Source: Pavlovales sp. CCMP2436
Lineage: Eukaryota; Haptophyta; Pavlovophyceae; Pavlovales
Length of the DNA: 40,414 nt
Direction: 5' to 3'
Assembly: GCA_026770615.1 (NCBI GenBank)
Contig: MU631346.1
Span: 40,328-80,741, forward strand
The position numbers were made by a program, and so were the translations under genes. The stretch's first letter is position 1; each line of letters begins with the position of its first letter. The notes beneath the pieces were generated by a model, which saw only the letters and a list, made by a program, of their open reading frames with translations, ran no database searches and was not told the origin of the DNA. This document shows, in pieces, positions 29,107 through 39,724 of the stretch.

Positions 29107-29168
29107 CGAAAGTATGGCCCGCCTGTACGCTTACACTTAAAGGGAGGTGGCCGAGGTGCCTTGGTATA

Positions 29169-30524
29169 AACGGCTAGACCCCTGAACCTATTTAACCAGC
29201 GTTCAAACATATTCAATAGGCGCGGTTCGGCACGTTGTAGCCGACGAACCGCGCGTCGGACAGGGTCACCGCACATCGCCGTGGACACCACGGCATGGGG
29301 ATAGTCAGGAATCAATCAGATTGACGATCCGCCTTCTTGAAGGCTCACTAGAAGAGCCTGAACTTCGGTCCTAGACTTCGTCTTTCTCATCATCGCTTCG
29401 CGAACAGCGATGTCGAGTGTCACTCTAGGCGCGGACGACGACCCGCGGCTCAAGATCCTGATCCAGGAGGACAAGGCGAAGCGGCCCTGCTCCATGTCCA
29501 TCAAGTCGGTGTACTGGGGCCAGGAGTGGGCGCGCTCGCAGCCCCTCGAGCGCTTCCGTGGCCAGCTCACGTCGGTCGGGCGGGCGGGTATCCTCAAGAG
29601 GTACAAGATCAAGTGGGTCGGCGGGCACGAGCCGGAGGCGGGCGCGGGCGTGGACCTCATCAAGGAGGAGTTCGACTTCCAGATCGAGGACGGCGACGAG
29701 GGCGAGCCGGCGGCGACGCTGCTGCCTCCCCGCGGCACGAGGCGCCCGCGTCCGGCGGCGGAGCCGGAGGGATCGGAGAATGGCCTTTCCAGGGAGACAA
29801 CATCGGGGTCGGACAACGACGAGTCCGACTCGGACGACAACTCGCGCCCGCCACCGGCGACTGCCGAGGCGCACGGCGTGGTGTGGACGCACTGGCGGCT
29901 CGTCGGCGCGCACTGCGGCCTCGCCCGGCACCCGCACGAGCCCGCGCTTCGTCGTCCTCGTCGAGCACGAGGTCAAGTCCTTCTACCACTCGGGCGCCAA
30001 GGGCGGCATCCAGCGGCAGTGCTTCATCTGCAAGCAGAAGACCTCGTACCACAGCACCATCTGTGGCGAGGCCTGCCCGCTGCACCCGCCGCAGGTGTGC
30101 GGCAGAGCCCGCCAGTTCACGTGCCTCGCGCAGCACCGCGCAGCCGAGCGGACTGGGCGCACCACCCCCGCGCCAGCGGCCCGCCGCATCAGCCTCCACT
30201 AAGCCCTGGTCCCACCCTGGGCCCTCCCAGGGTCCGCCACTCGCCCCCCGCGCCGCCGAGAGCGCCCCTGACACGCGCCTATTGGTACTTCCTGAAATTT
30301 TCCTATTCATTAGAAATCTTTATTTATTTAAAGTCTGCATTTAATTAGTCATGTTAAATTAGTTATTGAGGAGATTTTGACGGACCAATGCCCTTTCTTT
30401 GCCTCTTGCGACTCTATCTCCCAAGGCTCAGCTCCGGAGCACGAAATGGAGACTAGCGGTGACCCTGTGTACCGCGCCTATTGAATAGGTTTGAATAGGA
30501 TCCGTCTCAGGGGTCTAGCCGTAA
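29169..30524. mobile_element. piggyBac-like element remnant in inverted repeats
   Basis: About 55-bp inverted repeats border the element: ACGGCTAGACCCCTGA on the left (29169 onward), ending CATATTCAATAGGCGCGG, and the same blocks inverted at 30472-30524 (CCGCGCCTATTGAATAGG, then TCAGGGGTCTAGCCGT). The interior holds the N- and C-terminal parts of a transposase-like gene. A TTAA (29139-29142) lies 26 bp outside the left repeat, but no TTAA was found at the right, so the exact ends are uncertain. Confidence 0.6.
29410..30201 (+). pseudogene. piggyBac-like transposase derivative lacking its core
   Basis: The reading opens at ATG 29410 (MSSVTLGADDDPRLKILIQE) with a basic SH3/chromo-like block (ERFRGQLTSVGRAGILKRYK), then an acidic Asp/Ser tract. 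From about 29940 the meaningful frame changes to TSPRFVVLVEHEVKSFYHSG and the cysteine-rich end RQCFICKQKTSYHST, ICGEACPLHPPQVCG and ACLAQH-like residues, ending at the TAA at 30199-30201. The terminal Cys/His cluster resembles the cysteine-rich DNA-binding tail of piggyBac transposases. The DDD catalytic core expected between these parts is absent, so this is an internally deleted, inactive derivative. The family call is tentative. Confidence 0.42.
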
Positions 30525-30721
30525 AGAAACGGCTGCCATCGCGAAGTGGCCGCGCGGGGCGCTGAGCCCGAGCTAAAACGTCAGCAACATTCTACTTGAG
30601 TCAATGACAAGAACGCCAGCGCTGCTATAAAAACTTGATTCTCGCGATAAGAATCAAGTTTACTCGATTCTTATCGTCTGGGCTCCACTTCATGCCGCAC
30701 TGTTATCCCCCCAGCGGGAAC

Positions 30722-30752
<31 letters not shown>

Positions 30753-31592
30753 GACAGATGGAGTCGCTCTGCGGAACGAGCCCATCAGCACGCCCGACGC
30801 ACCCTGCTGCTGCCCCCACGCCGCGGGCGGGCCGCACCGTCCAGATGATCCGCCCCTTTTTGTTCGTATGATGATGATGATGATGATGATGATGATAATT
30901 ATGATTATTATGATCATTATTATGATGATGATCATCATCATCATTATCATCATCATTATCATTATTATTATTACCATCATCATCATAATTATCATCATCA
31001 TCATCATCATTATTATTATTATTGTAGTTGTTATTTAGGATCATTATTATTATGAGTAGGCTCTACAGGTGCGTAAGCATGACTTGTGTGTGTGTGTGTG
31101 TGAATTCGATGTGTGTAAATATCTATAAGTACGTCCGTTCCCCGACAGGTCTCCACCGGACCCAAGCGTTGAGAAAACACCCGGATCAAAAGAACTTTGC
31201 AGAGCACAAAATATACTTATTGGTATTCGTATTATTATGTACCCGCCTTGTGTGTGTGTGTGTGTGTTCAATGTATTGGTATTCGTAATATAGCATACAT
31301 CAAGCGGGTATAATAGTGTACACTATAATTCCAATTCGTGTACATGTCCCGCCCTTTTTTTCTTTTCTTTTTAGGTGTAGACGGCCATTATTTGTGCGTG
31401 TTAATCATTATCATCATTATCATTACTGCTGGGGCTCTGCTCTTTATGAATCCCTTGCCGGAAAGGGATTCACAAATTTAGGCGAAAAGTAGTAAGTACT
31501 GTAAGCTGTGAACTGGTCTGTAACCAATTACGGGTTCTTGATAAACATGAAATAAATCAAGCTTAGCTGCATAAAACTGAAATATTAACATA
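30525..31592. repeat. Simple-sequence spacer with triplet and hairpin tracts
   Basis: 30629-30656 is a hairpin (AACTTGATTCT...AGAATCAAGTT). 30724-30752 is an uninterrupted GCG triplet run flanked by a short protein-like piece (MESLCGTSPSARPTHPAAAP). 30867-31024 is an ATG/ATT/CAT triplet array that turns from ATG units to ATC units, making it partly self-complementary. Short TG tracts occur at 31085-31101 and 31249-31267. 31448-31471 is another small hairpin (GAATCCCTT...AAGGGATTC). No gene is supported. Confidence 0.7.
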
Positions 31593-31593
31593 C

Positions 31594-31637
31594 CATACAG
31601 GTGCCAGTGGTGTTCTTCTACCACTGGCACCTGTATG
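31594..31637. repeat. Perfect 18-bp stem, 8-nt loop hairpin
   Basis: CATACAGGTGCCAGTGGT (31594-31611), an 8-nt loop and the perfect complement (31620-31637). Repeated AACATAACAT motifs flank it. It could be a structured non-coding RNA stem or a foldback repeat. Confidence 0.8.
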
Positions 31638-31678
31638 TTATGTTAATTAAACATGAAATATTAACATAACATAACATA

Positions 31679-31710
31679 CAGGACCGATATAGCATAACAT
31701 ATCGGTCCTG
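31679..31710. repeat. Perfect 12-bp stem, 8-nt loop hairpin
   Basis: CAGGACCGATAT (31679-31690), loop AGCATAAC, and the perfect complement (31699-31710). It lies 42 bp from the hairpin at 31594, has the same loop length and the same AACATAACATACAG lead-in, but an unrelated stem sequence. Confidence 0.78.
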
Positions 31711-32066
31711 GAGATATTAACATACTAATATTATGTAAAATTCATCTTAACATACCACTGAGATCTTCCCTCTTGTATTACCCGTTTATGTAAGATAAAG
31801 GGTTTAATCTATATCTATATCTATATCTCTATATCTATCTATCTATCTATCTATACATATATAAATAAGTGCCTGTAACATAACTATGAAATACTTTTAA
31901 ATTACCCTTCTTGGCCGTCAAATGGCATATAATATTAAGTTGTTAGCGATTACCATTATTTGACATTTTTACATGAATTACTATTATAATCATAATAAAA
32001 TACGTATAAGAACAACATAACAGACATAACAAAAATAGCACACCATCATATTATTTCTAACAGAAT
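31711..32066. other. AT-rich DNA downstream of DDX42
   Basis: TATCTATATC/TATC tandem repeats at about 31810-31855 and otherwise AT-rich sequence without open frames. The 3' end of the DDX42 transcript should lie here. Confidence 0.45.
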
Positions 32067-33733
32067 TTACCCGTCTTGACCGCCATCGCCAAAGCCGATC
32101 CCGCCGTTCCGCCCGCCCCGCCCACCACCAAGACCGACGCCCCCCCCGCGCGCCCCCCGCCCTGCGCGCGCGCCCGACGAAGCCGCGAGCTCCTCAAGCT
32201 GCGGTGGCGGCGTCTGTCCGGCGGAGCGTAAATTTACCACGAGCGCGCTCGCGAAGTCCGCCTACATTAAAAATGATTTATTTAGTTCTCAAAGTCCACC
32301 TGCTAATTTATACTTTATGCATAATTTATACTTTAACGTCAGCCTGAGATGTTTTCGTCAATTTGTTTTTGTGGGGTCAAATGTGCCACTGGGTTCATAT
32401 AATATTAGATGAACGCCGATGAACGCCCCGCTTTTCTTGACTCTAAATAATACGTTTGACCGCAAAAGCTGAATGGACGAAAAACTGAGTTTGCGCCCCC
32501 AGGCCGATTTTAGATAGCGGGGCTCCCAAAAGGCCCAAAAGGGATTTAAAACATAACAATCATCATATAACTTGCCCACTTCTACGATGTTCCCCACTTC
32601 GGCGTGGCGCGTCGGAGCCTGCGTCGGAGCGCTAAAATCAGCTTGGTGATTTGTCACACCGCCAGCTAGAACCCCCTTCATTAATACAACGTGCCTGCTT
32701 TTTCGTGAGGAGCGTGTAGGCAACGCCATCCGCCCCCGCCCGGCCAGTGCGCCCGATCCTGCATCACAAATATGGCCGAGGGTAAAAGGAAAGGATTTCT
32801 GGTTAGGACGTCTGTCCCCGAAGACGGTCTCCCGGACATGTCCCGGACCACTCCCCGAGCACACAGATACCGGGGTTCATATTAAAACCTTTTCATAGGT
32901 GATTCATATTCTATTTTTTTGTCGCAATCGAAAGGAACTAACTGGTGTACAAGTTCAGTCTGCCCGATCCTGTATCACTCATATAAAAACGCATGATCTA
33001 AGAAAATCACATATATGAAAACGCGTGACTTTAGAAAATCAAAAATATAAGAACGCATGATCTTAGAAAATCACCTATGTGTGTGCGCGTCAATGTCCCG
33101 CGCGCAGTCGTAATTTATCACCGTGCGGACCGCGGGGATGTCGAGGCCACGCGCTGCAACGTCTGTGGCGACGAGGATGGCAACCTTTCGTAGGTGCACA
33201 TAGTAATCACAATCATGATGATGATAATCATGATGATAAAAAAAAAAAAAAAATGCGCAGTCGTAATTAATCATCATGCGGACCGCAAGAATTTTAAGGC
33301 AACGAGCTGCTGCTGGGGCCAGGTCTCGATTGCTACCAAAATCTATACAAAATATGTTTATATAATATATTGTATATTATATATATTGTATTATATTATA
33401 TAAAAAATAAAAAATAAACCTCGCCACGTCGGAATGCGCGGAGGGCAGCAAGGCGCTCGAGCTGTGGCTTGTCCCCGTGGATGCACTCCGCGACGATGAG
33501 GCCCCCTCCCTGCGAGGGGGCAGTGCCGCCGCCCGCAGCCTCAGGGGCGGAAGAATCTTCCGCGGCGGGAGCGGGAGGGAATGGGACGCGCTCTCTATTG
33601 ATGGCTGTGGACAGGGCCTCACATGCCACGCGCGTGCCGGCGAAGATGATGATAAGACCGGTGCGCGCGAAAAGGGAGAGTCGAGGCGCGAGCCACCTCC
33701 ATTTTGCCGAGTCGTCATCGAGCACCTCCACCA

Positions 33734-33768
<35 letters not shown>

Positions 33769-35417
33769 TCCAAGTAATAATGAGCATCAAAATAATCATC
33801 ACCAAGTAAAATCAAGGCGTGCATCCTAAAAAATAAAGAATACATCTCATCAACGAAAGTATCATCATTGGGCTCTGGGCGGCAGTGGACGAGTGTGGTG
33901 GTTACAAAATTGGGGTAAGCATTGGGGTTGGGTCAAGGGCCCGGGCTCCGGCTCGGGCCTGATACAAAAAATCCAGAAAAAAATAGAAAAAAACATATAC
34001 ATAGGAATAAGAATAGGAATAGAAAATATAAATAGAAGAAGAAGAAAAAGTGATATATCTAAATATAAAACTAAAGAAAATATAAATAATAAAATCATAG
34101 AATGGTAGGATACCCACCTGATCCACCTTAAGGGGCCAAAGGTTAGCATTGGGGAGGGGGGGGGCAAGGTCAAGGGCTCGGGCTGGAATATCAAATAAAC
34201 ATAAAAAAAATGGGCGGGTCCACCACCTGATCCACCGACTCGCTCGCGTCCCCCGCCGTCCCCACTGCCACACGCACAGGCTCCCTCAGCGCGTCGCGCG
34301 CAAGCGCCTCGAGACGCGGTCGGAAGGTCGCTGAAAAAAGCATGGTCTGCCGGTCGGGGCGGAGCTGGCCAAGAATCGAGCGGAGCTGAGGTTCGAAGCC
34401 CATGGCGAAGAGGCGGTCTGCCTCGTCGATAATAGCCAGGCTCACGTACCGAGCCGAGAGGGCTTTTTTCCGCAGCACGTCGACTGCACGGCCGGGAGTG
34501 GCCACGAGCACGTGTGCCCCGGCCTTGGCTTCGCGAAGCTGCTCGTACTTGCCCACCCCGCCGAACAGGGCGGCGGTGAGCAGCCCCTGCGGCTTTGCGA
34601 GCTTGCGCACCTCGCCGTGGATTTGCTCTGCCAACTCACGCGTGGGCGCAAGCACGAGCACGATCGGCCCCGCCTGCTGCTCCTCATCGCCCGCCGCGGG
34701 CGCCTGCGACGCGCGCGCGAGTGCGTGCACGATGGCGGGCAACAGGTAGGCGGCGGTCTTGCCCGAGCCTGTCTGCGCGATCCCGATGATGTCACGCCCC
34801 GATAAGGCGACGGGGAGCACCTGCGCCTGCACCGCGGTGGGTGCGGTGTACCCGGTGCGCTTGAGTGTCCGCAGGAGCGTCGAATTGAAAGCCTCGCAGT
34901 CGGCGAACGCGCGGACGGGCGGCGGCACGTCAAAGCCGCGCACAGTGACGTTGAGCGCAGCGCGGCGCGCAAGCGTGTCCTGCACACCCTCCGCCGCGAG
35001 ATCGGCGCACGGCGCGTAGAAGCAGCGCTCAAACGGCTCGTAGCTGACCTGCGAGTGGTCTAGCGGTGGCAGCGGCTGGATGGGGCCGCCGCCCGCGTCT
35101 TTTGCGTCGTCGTCGCCGCTCTCACCACCGCCCGCGCCTCGGGCCGCCTCCGCGGCGCGCTCGCGCGCCTCCATGAAACTCGCGATGGGGTCGTCGTCCT
35201 CCTCCTCATTGCCGTCCGCGTCGCGCGCGCGCTTACCGGTTGCGGCATTTGGCAGAGCCGTGGCCTCGCGCTGCACGTCCGCCTCGTTGCCCGCCATGAA
35301 GGCGTCGAGCGGATCCACCGAGTCGTCGTCGGCGGCGGCCGCCGTTGCATTAGCCGGCACGTCGTCGTCGTCATCATCGTCCTCAAGCCCTTCGTCCTCG
35401 TCGCGGTGGCGCGCCAT
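32067..35417 (-). CDS. DDX42: DDX42-type DEAD-box RNA helicase (5 exons)
   Basis: An ATP-dependent RNA helicase of the DDX42/PRP5-related group that works with U2 snRNP/SF3b. Exons: 35417-34227, 33734-33420, 33184-33075, 32758-32695 and 32261-32067, all in phase, giving about 624 residues. The acidic N-terminus (to about residue 85) is followed by the Q motif (PTAVQAQ, about 193), motif I AQTGSGKT (214-221), APTRELAEQ (257-265), TPGR (307-310), DEAD (331-334) and SAT (362-364). Exons 2-4 carry the helicase C domain: [33 protein letters not shown] and [20 protein letters not shown]. Exon 5 ends in an RGG/glycine-rich tail. Exon 4 ends CAG|GC, a probable GC-AG intron. The start at 35417 opens the conserved acidic head. 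The gene appears intact. Confidence 0.92.
32575..32690 (+). repeat. Dispersed repeat A, copy 2, in DDX42 intron 4
   Basis: Matches 46-175 (TCCCCACTTCGGCGTGGCGC, GAGCCTGC, CACCGCCAGC...AGAACCCCC). It fills the part of intron 4 next to the donor side on the minus strand. Confidence 0.7.
32957..33345 (-). repeat. Decayed exon-edge copies in DDX42 introns 2 and 3
   Basis: 32957-32980 (TCTGCCCGATCCTGTATCAC) is an echo of the exon 4 acceptor edge at 32749-32768 (GTGCGCCCGATCCTGCATCA). 32985-33080 holds three units of GAACGCATGATCTTAGAAAA, of which the one nearest exon 3 leads into its donor. 33254-33345 is a decayed copy of nearly all of exon 3 (GCGCAGTCGTAATTAATCAT, GCGGACCGC, GAGCTGC), with substitutions that introduce stops. 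These copies lie beside the real exons, in the same orientation. Confidence 0.75.
33912..34215 (-). repeat. Duplicated unit in DDX42 intron 1 with a donor-edge copy
   Basis: 33912-33990 and 34141-34215 are diverged direct repeats (GCATTGGGG...GGGTCAAGGGC..CGGGCT then A-rich). 34112-34130 (CCCACCTGATCCACC) copies the exon 1 donor edge at 34219-34236 (CCACCACCTGATCCACC). Intron 1 is also bordered by the 8-bp direct repeat GTGGTGGA (minus strand; 34219-34226 and 33727-33734). A (TA)n tract at about 33736-33765 forms its 3' end. Confidence 0.7.
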
Positions 35418-35903
35418 CTGCTGCTCCCACCGTTCTCCCGCCGTGTGCTTGAGCCCGCGTCCTCTACTGCCGTGCGCTCGGTACAGTTGCCCGCGCTCGG
35501 GTTACCCCATTGTGATTCTACCCCAGGGCATCACTTTGTTAAACCCACCTGGGGCCGGTTTTCCGGCGGTGATAACCCCACCTCGGGCCGTGAAAACCCC
35601 GTCTCGGACCGTGCAGGCCTAGTGATAAACCCGGGGTGGGGCCAGCTACAGCTAATTTTTTATGCCATTAAACGAATAAAATGTGATTTACAACTCACCC
35701 CACTCCCCAGGACTCACCCCAGGTAGTTCTTTTTGAACCAGCGCCTGGATCTATCGGTGCGGTGGGCAGTGGTGCGATTAGTTACCACAGGCAGCGCAGC
35801 GAGCAGCGGTGATATGTGCTATGTACCGTAGACCGCACACATGGGGGAGGAATCACGTGATCCGACGGACCCCGACGGACCCCAACGGACCTCGACGGTA
35901 AAC

Positions 35904-36802
<899 letters not shown>

Positions 36803-37142
36803 TCATCGAAAAAAAGGAGCCCGCTGCTCAGGGAGATAGCCTCCATCGCTGCTGCGGCGGGCTATGGTTACGTTGTGAAGAAGGCTGCAAGATAAAGGCC
36901 CGACTTTTTGACTGCCCCAGGTGGGTTTACCTGGGTATCACCGTCGGGGTCCGTCGGGGTCCGTCGGGGTCCGTCGGGGTCCGTGCCCCAGGTTGCGGGG
37001 TAGTAGCAGCACCACACTTCACGCCCGTGATGTAGTTAATAACTAATGTCAAGGAGCGCGTTGACTGTCCTTTAAAAAAAACCCGGTTTGCCGTTATCAG
37101 ACCCGGAGGCAGGAGCCCGACGGAGAGAGAGAGTCAGAGGTC

Positions 37143-38162
37143 ATGTCGATCGAGCAGCGGTACACCTTCTTCGCGCAGTATTACGACCCATCGGCCGCGC
37201 TCGTGCGTGTGTACCAGCTCGTCTACTACACGGACAATGCGATCGAGATCTTCGACATGAAGAACCGGCGCACCTTCCTCAAGCGCATGAAGTTCACCGA
37301 GATCGCGCTGCGCGACCTCTTCGTCGGGAACACGGTGACGATCCACTCGCGCCAGTTTAAGGTGACCGAGTACGGCGACAGGTTCACCGCCGAGCGCTTC
37401 GCCGAGTCTTCCGAGACTGCGGTCGCGCTCGTGCTGCCCGCGGCAATCGGGGCGGTGCCGCAGCTGCTCAAGACCTTCGCGCACTCGGGGCTCATCATCG
37501 CGGAGGTGCGCATGTGCGAGATCCCGCCGCAGTGCCCGGGATACACGCAGCAGCACGCGGGTTTTGCCGTTGCCATCCTGCTCAAGGCGGCCGCCGCCAT
37601 CTCGACCGTCAGTCAAATCGCCGCCGCCTCGGGCGGCGCCTTTACGGCGCCCGAGTCGCACGAGGAGGCCGGCATGGCGGCGGCCATGCTCTTCGGCGAG
37701 CGGAAGCCGCCTCTCACGGCGCCCGTTTGCCAGGACTCGACGCTGCTGCTCGTACGGCCGCACGCTCTCAAGGCGGGCATGCTCGGCGACGTGCTCGACC
37801 TCGTGACCAAATCGGGCTTCGTGATCCGCACCATGTCGACTTTCACCGTATCGCTGCCCAACGCCGAGGAGTTCCTCGAGGTGTACAAGGGTGTGATCCC
37901 CGAGTACCGCGAATACGTCGACGAGCTGAGCTCGGGCGTCTGCTTCGCCGCGGAGGTCACCTACTCGCCCGCGCCGCACGAGTCGGTCCGTGCGCTGCGC
38001 GAGCTGGCCGGCGCGCCCGACCCCGAGGTCGCGCGGCTGCTGCAGAAGCAGTCGATCCGCGCCCTTTTCTCACAGTCCAAGGTGAAAAACTGCGTGCACT
38101 GCACCGACCTGCCCGAGGACGGCCCGCTCGAGGTCGAATACTTTTTCAGCACTCTCGCCTAG
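37143..38162 (+). CDS. NME7: NME7, DM10 domain plus NDP-kinase-like protein
   Basis: A 339-residue intronless gene. The DM10 domain is at residues 1-90 (RYTFFAQYYDPSAALVRVYQ, FDMKNRRTFLKR, VGNTVTIHSRQFKVTEYGD), typical of NME7 and of proteins inside ciliary doublet microtubules. The first NDP-kinase domain (about 93-190) is degenerate: the LALIKPDA signature is VALVLPAAI and the catalytic HxxH region is not recognisable. The second (about 198-335) is well kept (LLLVRPHALK, FLEVYKGVIPEY, PDPEVARLLQKQSIRALFSQ, NCVHCTDLPEDGPLEV), with the active-site His at 319. NME7 associates with the gamma-tubulin ring complex and axonemes. The length is slightly below the usual 376, mainly through the shortened first kinase domain. 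Start: first ATG, 17 bp after a GAGAGAGAG tract. Confidence 0.93.
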   Translation: MSIEQRYTFFAQYYDPSAALVRVYQLVYYTDNAIEIFDMKNRRTFLKRMKFTEIALRDLFVGNTVTIHSRQFKVTEYGDRFTAERFAESSETAVALVLPAAIGAVPQLLKTFAHSGLIIAEVRMCEIPPQCPGYTQQHAGFAVAILLKAAAAISTVSQIAAASGGAFTAPESHEEAGMAAAMLFGERKPPLTAPVCQDSTLLLVRPHALKAGMLGDVLDLVTKSGFVIRTMSTFTVSLPNAEEFLEVYKGVIPEYREYVDELSSGVCFAAEVTYSPAPHESVRALRELAGAPDPEVARLLQKQSIRALFSQSKVKNCVHCTDLPEDGPLEVEYFFSTLA

Positions 38163-38563
38163 AGGTGGGGGCACCCTGCCCTCAAACGTGGGTGACGCAC
38201 CGTGCTCGCTGCATATAACGCTCCGGGCAACCCAATACACACGCCGCGCGTCGTCATCCGGTCGAAATATTTTCGCGTCCCCGCCAAGAAGCGCGACGAG
38301 CGCAGCGCCCAGGCCGGCAAAAGTGGAACTTTAACAGGTTCATAATTCAGTTAGTTATGAATATTACTAGTTTGTTTACGTCTGATGTGAGCTGCTGGAC
38401 CATGCTGAGCCGCTATATATATGCATGTATATATATATATATATATATGGCCAGTGCGGGGCTTCCGATAAAAAAGCACCGGACTCCATACTCAAAACAG
38501 GTCCAGGACTGGGGGGTTTCGGAAGGGGTGACGGCCGTTTAAATTTTTTAAAAATTATGGAAT
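38163..38563. other. Spacer after NME7 with truncated repeat B (38393-38448)
   Basis: GACCATGCTGAGCCGCTATATATATG, here at 38399 onward and followed by a TA tract, is the end of repeat B in minus orientation, with the rest of the repeat missing. The remainder shows no gene or other repeat. Confidence 0.55.
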
Positions 38564-38863
38564 TTAAAAAAGGGGAGAGTGGATGTTTTGGCGGGAAATC
38601 GTACGGTGCGGGGCGGTTTCGGGGGCAAAAAAAATCAAACGCGATGGCGAGCATCGCGTTTGGACGTCCGACCGCGTAAGCGGGCGGGGTTTTTCGAGCC
38701 GGAGACGACGCTGGAGACGGCGTGGTCAGGTGTCCAGTCTCTTTTCCCCCCTGACACCCGCGTACGCCACTCGAGGAAGCGGCGTATCGTCTTCGAGACA
38801 GGCAGGGTGAGTAACAGCCTCGCGCCTCTCGTGTAGCGACGAGAGGCTCACCCTCGCTGAACG

Positions 38864-39415
38864 ATGGTCTCGAACACGAACGATGGCAGGGGTTGGCGCC
38901 CTCGGCCTGCTACGACGCAACAACAGCCCGATGACTTTCACGCCCACTTCATCTCGCAGAACGTGCAAGGATACAATGGGTACAAGGAGCAAGTCCTCTA
39001 CGCGTTCATGCGGCAGCGCGGTGTCTTCCTCTCGTGCCTGCAGGAGACTTGGCAAGTGCGCACGTCGTTGATTGACGAGAACGCGGGCTTCGTGGTCGTA
39101 AGAACGAACGCGATCCCGCCGGCGGGCCGAGGCCACGCCTCAGGTGGATTTGCCATTGTGCTGAGCGCTCCGGCGAGGCGTGCATGGGCAGACGCGTCGT
39201 CATACATCGCTCGTTATGGGCCTCGTGTGATGGCAGTGCGTCTGAAGATACGCGACTCGGAGGACAAGGCGCTCGACATTCTGGTGGTCTGTGCGTACGC
39301 ACCGACGAGCGAAAAGCCGGCAGCAGAGAGAGAGGAGTTTCTCTCGCAGGCAACCGCTGATCTCCTACGGACACGACCTAACTCGCGAGCTCAACAACGT
39401 CGGCTTCAACCTTGA
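38864..39415 (+). pseudogene. LINE endonuclease (EEP/APE) domain, 5' part of ORF2
   Basis: ATG at 38864 is followed by FHAHFISQNVQGYN, LSCLQETWQ, GGFAIVLSAPARRAW and ALDILVVCAYAPT, the order of motifs of endonuclease/exonuclease/phosphatase domains in non-LTR retrotransposons (the QN, QETW and YAPT strands). This nuclease nicks target DNA for target-primed reverse transcription. The domain breaks off after EEFLSQATADL and never reaches the GDFN and SDH catalytic motifs or the reverse transcriptase, so the copy is dead. A GC-rich leader from about 38564 may be its 5' UTR. Confidence 0.62.
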
Positions 39416-39665
39416 CGGGCAAGCAGTCGGCGTTAGCGTCTCGACGAGCTGGGGCAAGGCCGCACAAGACAAGGCATCCTGGCGCAAACTCTCGAGACTA
39501 CCGGACGTGAAACCCATCTTCAAGAAAACCCGAACGAAATCGCCTGCTCGCAGCTCTGTCGGCGCTTTGGTACCACCGCAAGGTGACGCTAGAGCTCAAG
39601 AGAGCGACGCTCAGACGCTGACACCCGGAGCCTCCTGGACGCAGAGACTGCGCCCCAGGCGGTAG
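39416..39665 (+). pseudogene. LINE ORF2 C-terminal tail after internal deletion
   Basis: The frame ending at 39665 (TAG) reads SYGHDLTRELNNVGFNLDGQ, then WGKAAQDKASWRKLSRLPDV and a basic tail. The KASWRKLSR-type sequence is like the extreme C-terminus of some LINE ORF2 proteins. It follows the endonuclease part without the roughly 2-3 kb expected between, suggesting one large internal deletion. A TAACATAACATTACATAACA tail follows at 39674-39698 and could be the element's 3' end. Confidence 0.4.
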
Positions 39666-39724
39666 AAGGGGCATCATAACATAACATTACATAACACCCC
39701 CCACCAAGAACGGGAGGCCTTCTC

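Noticed and set aside
30867..31024. Possible poly-histidine/asparagine protein from the triplet array
   Set aside because: It is simple ATG/ATT/CAT microsatellite DNA open in several frames on both strands.
37134..37979. 281-codon minus-strand frame opposite NME7
   Set aside because: It is a shadow of the NME7 coding strand, with low-complexity Arg/Glu composition and no domain.
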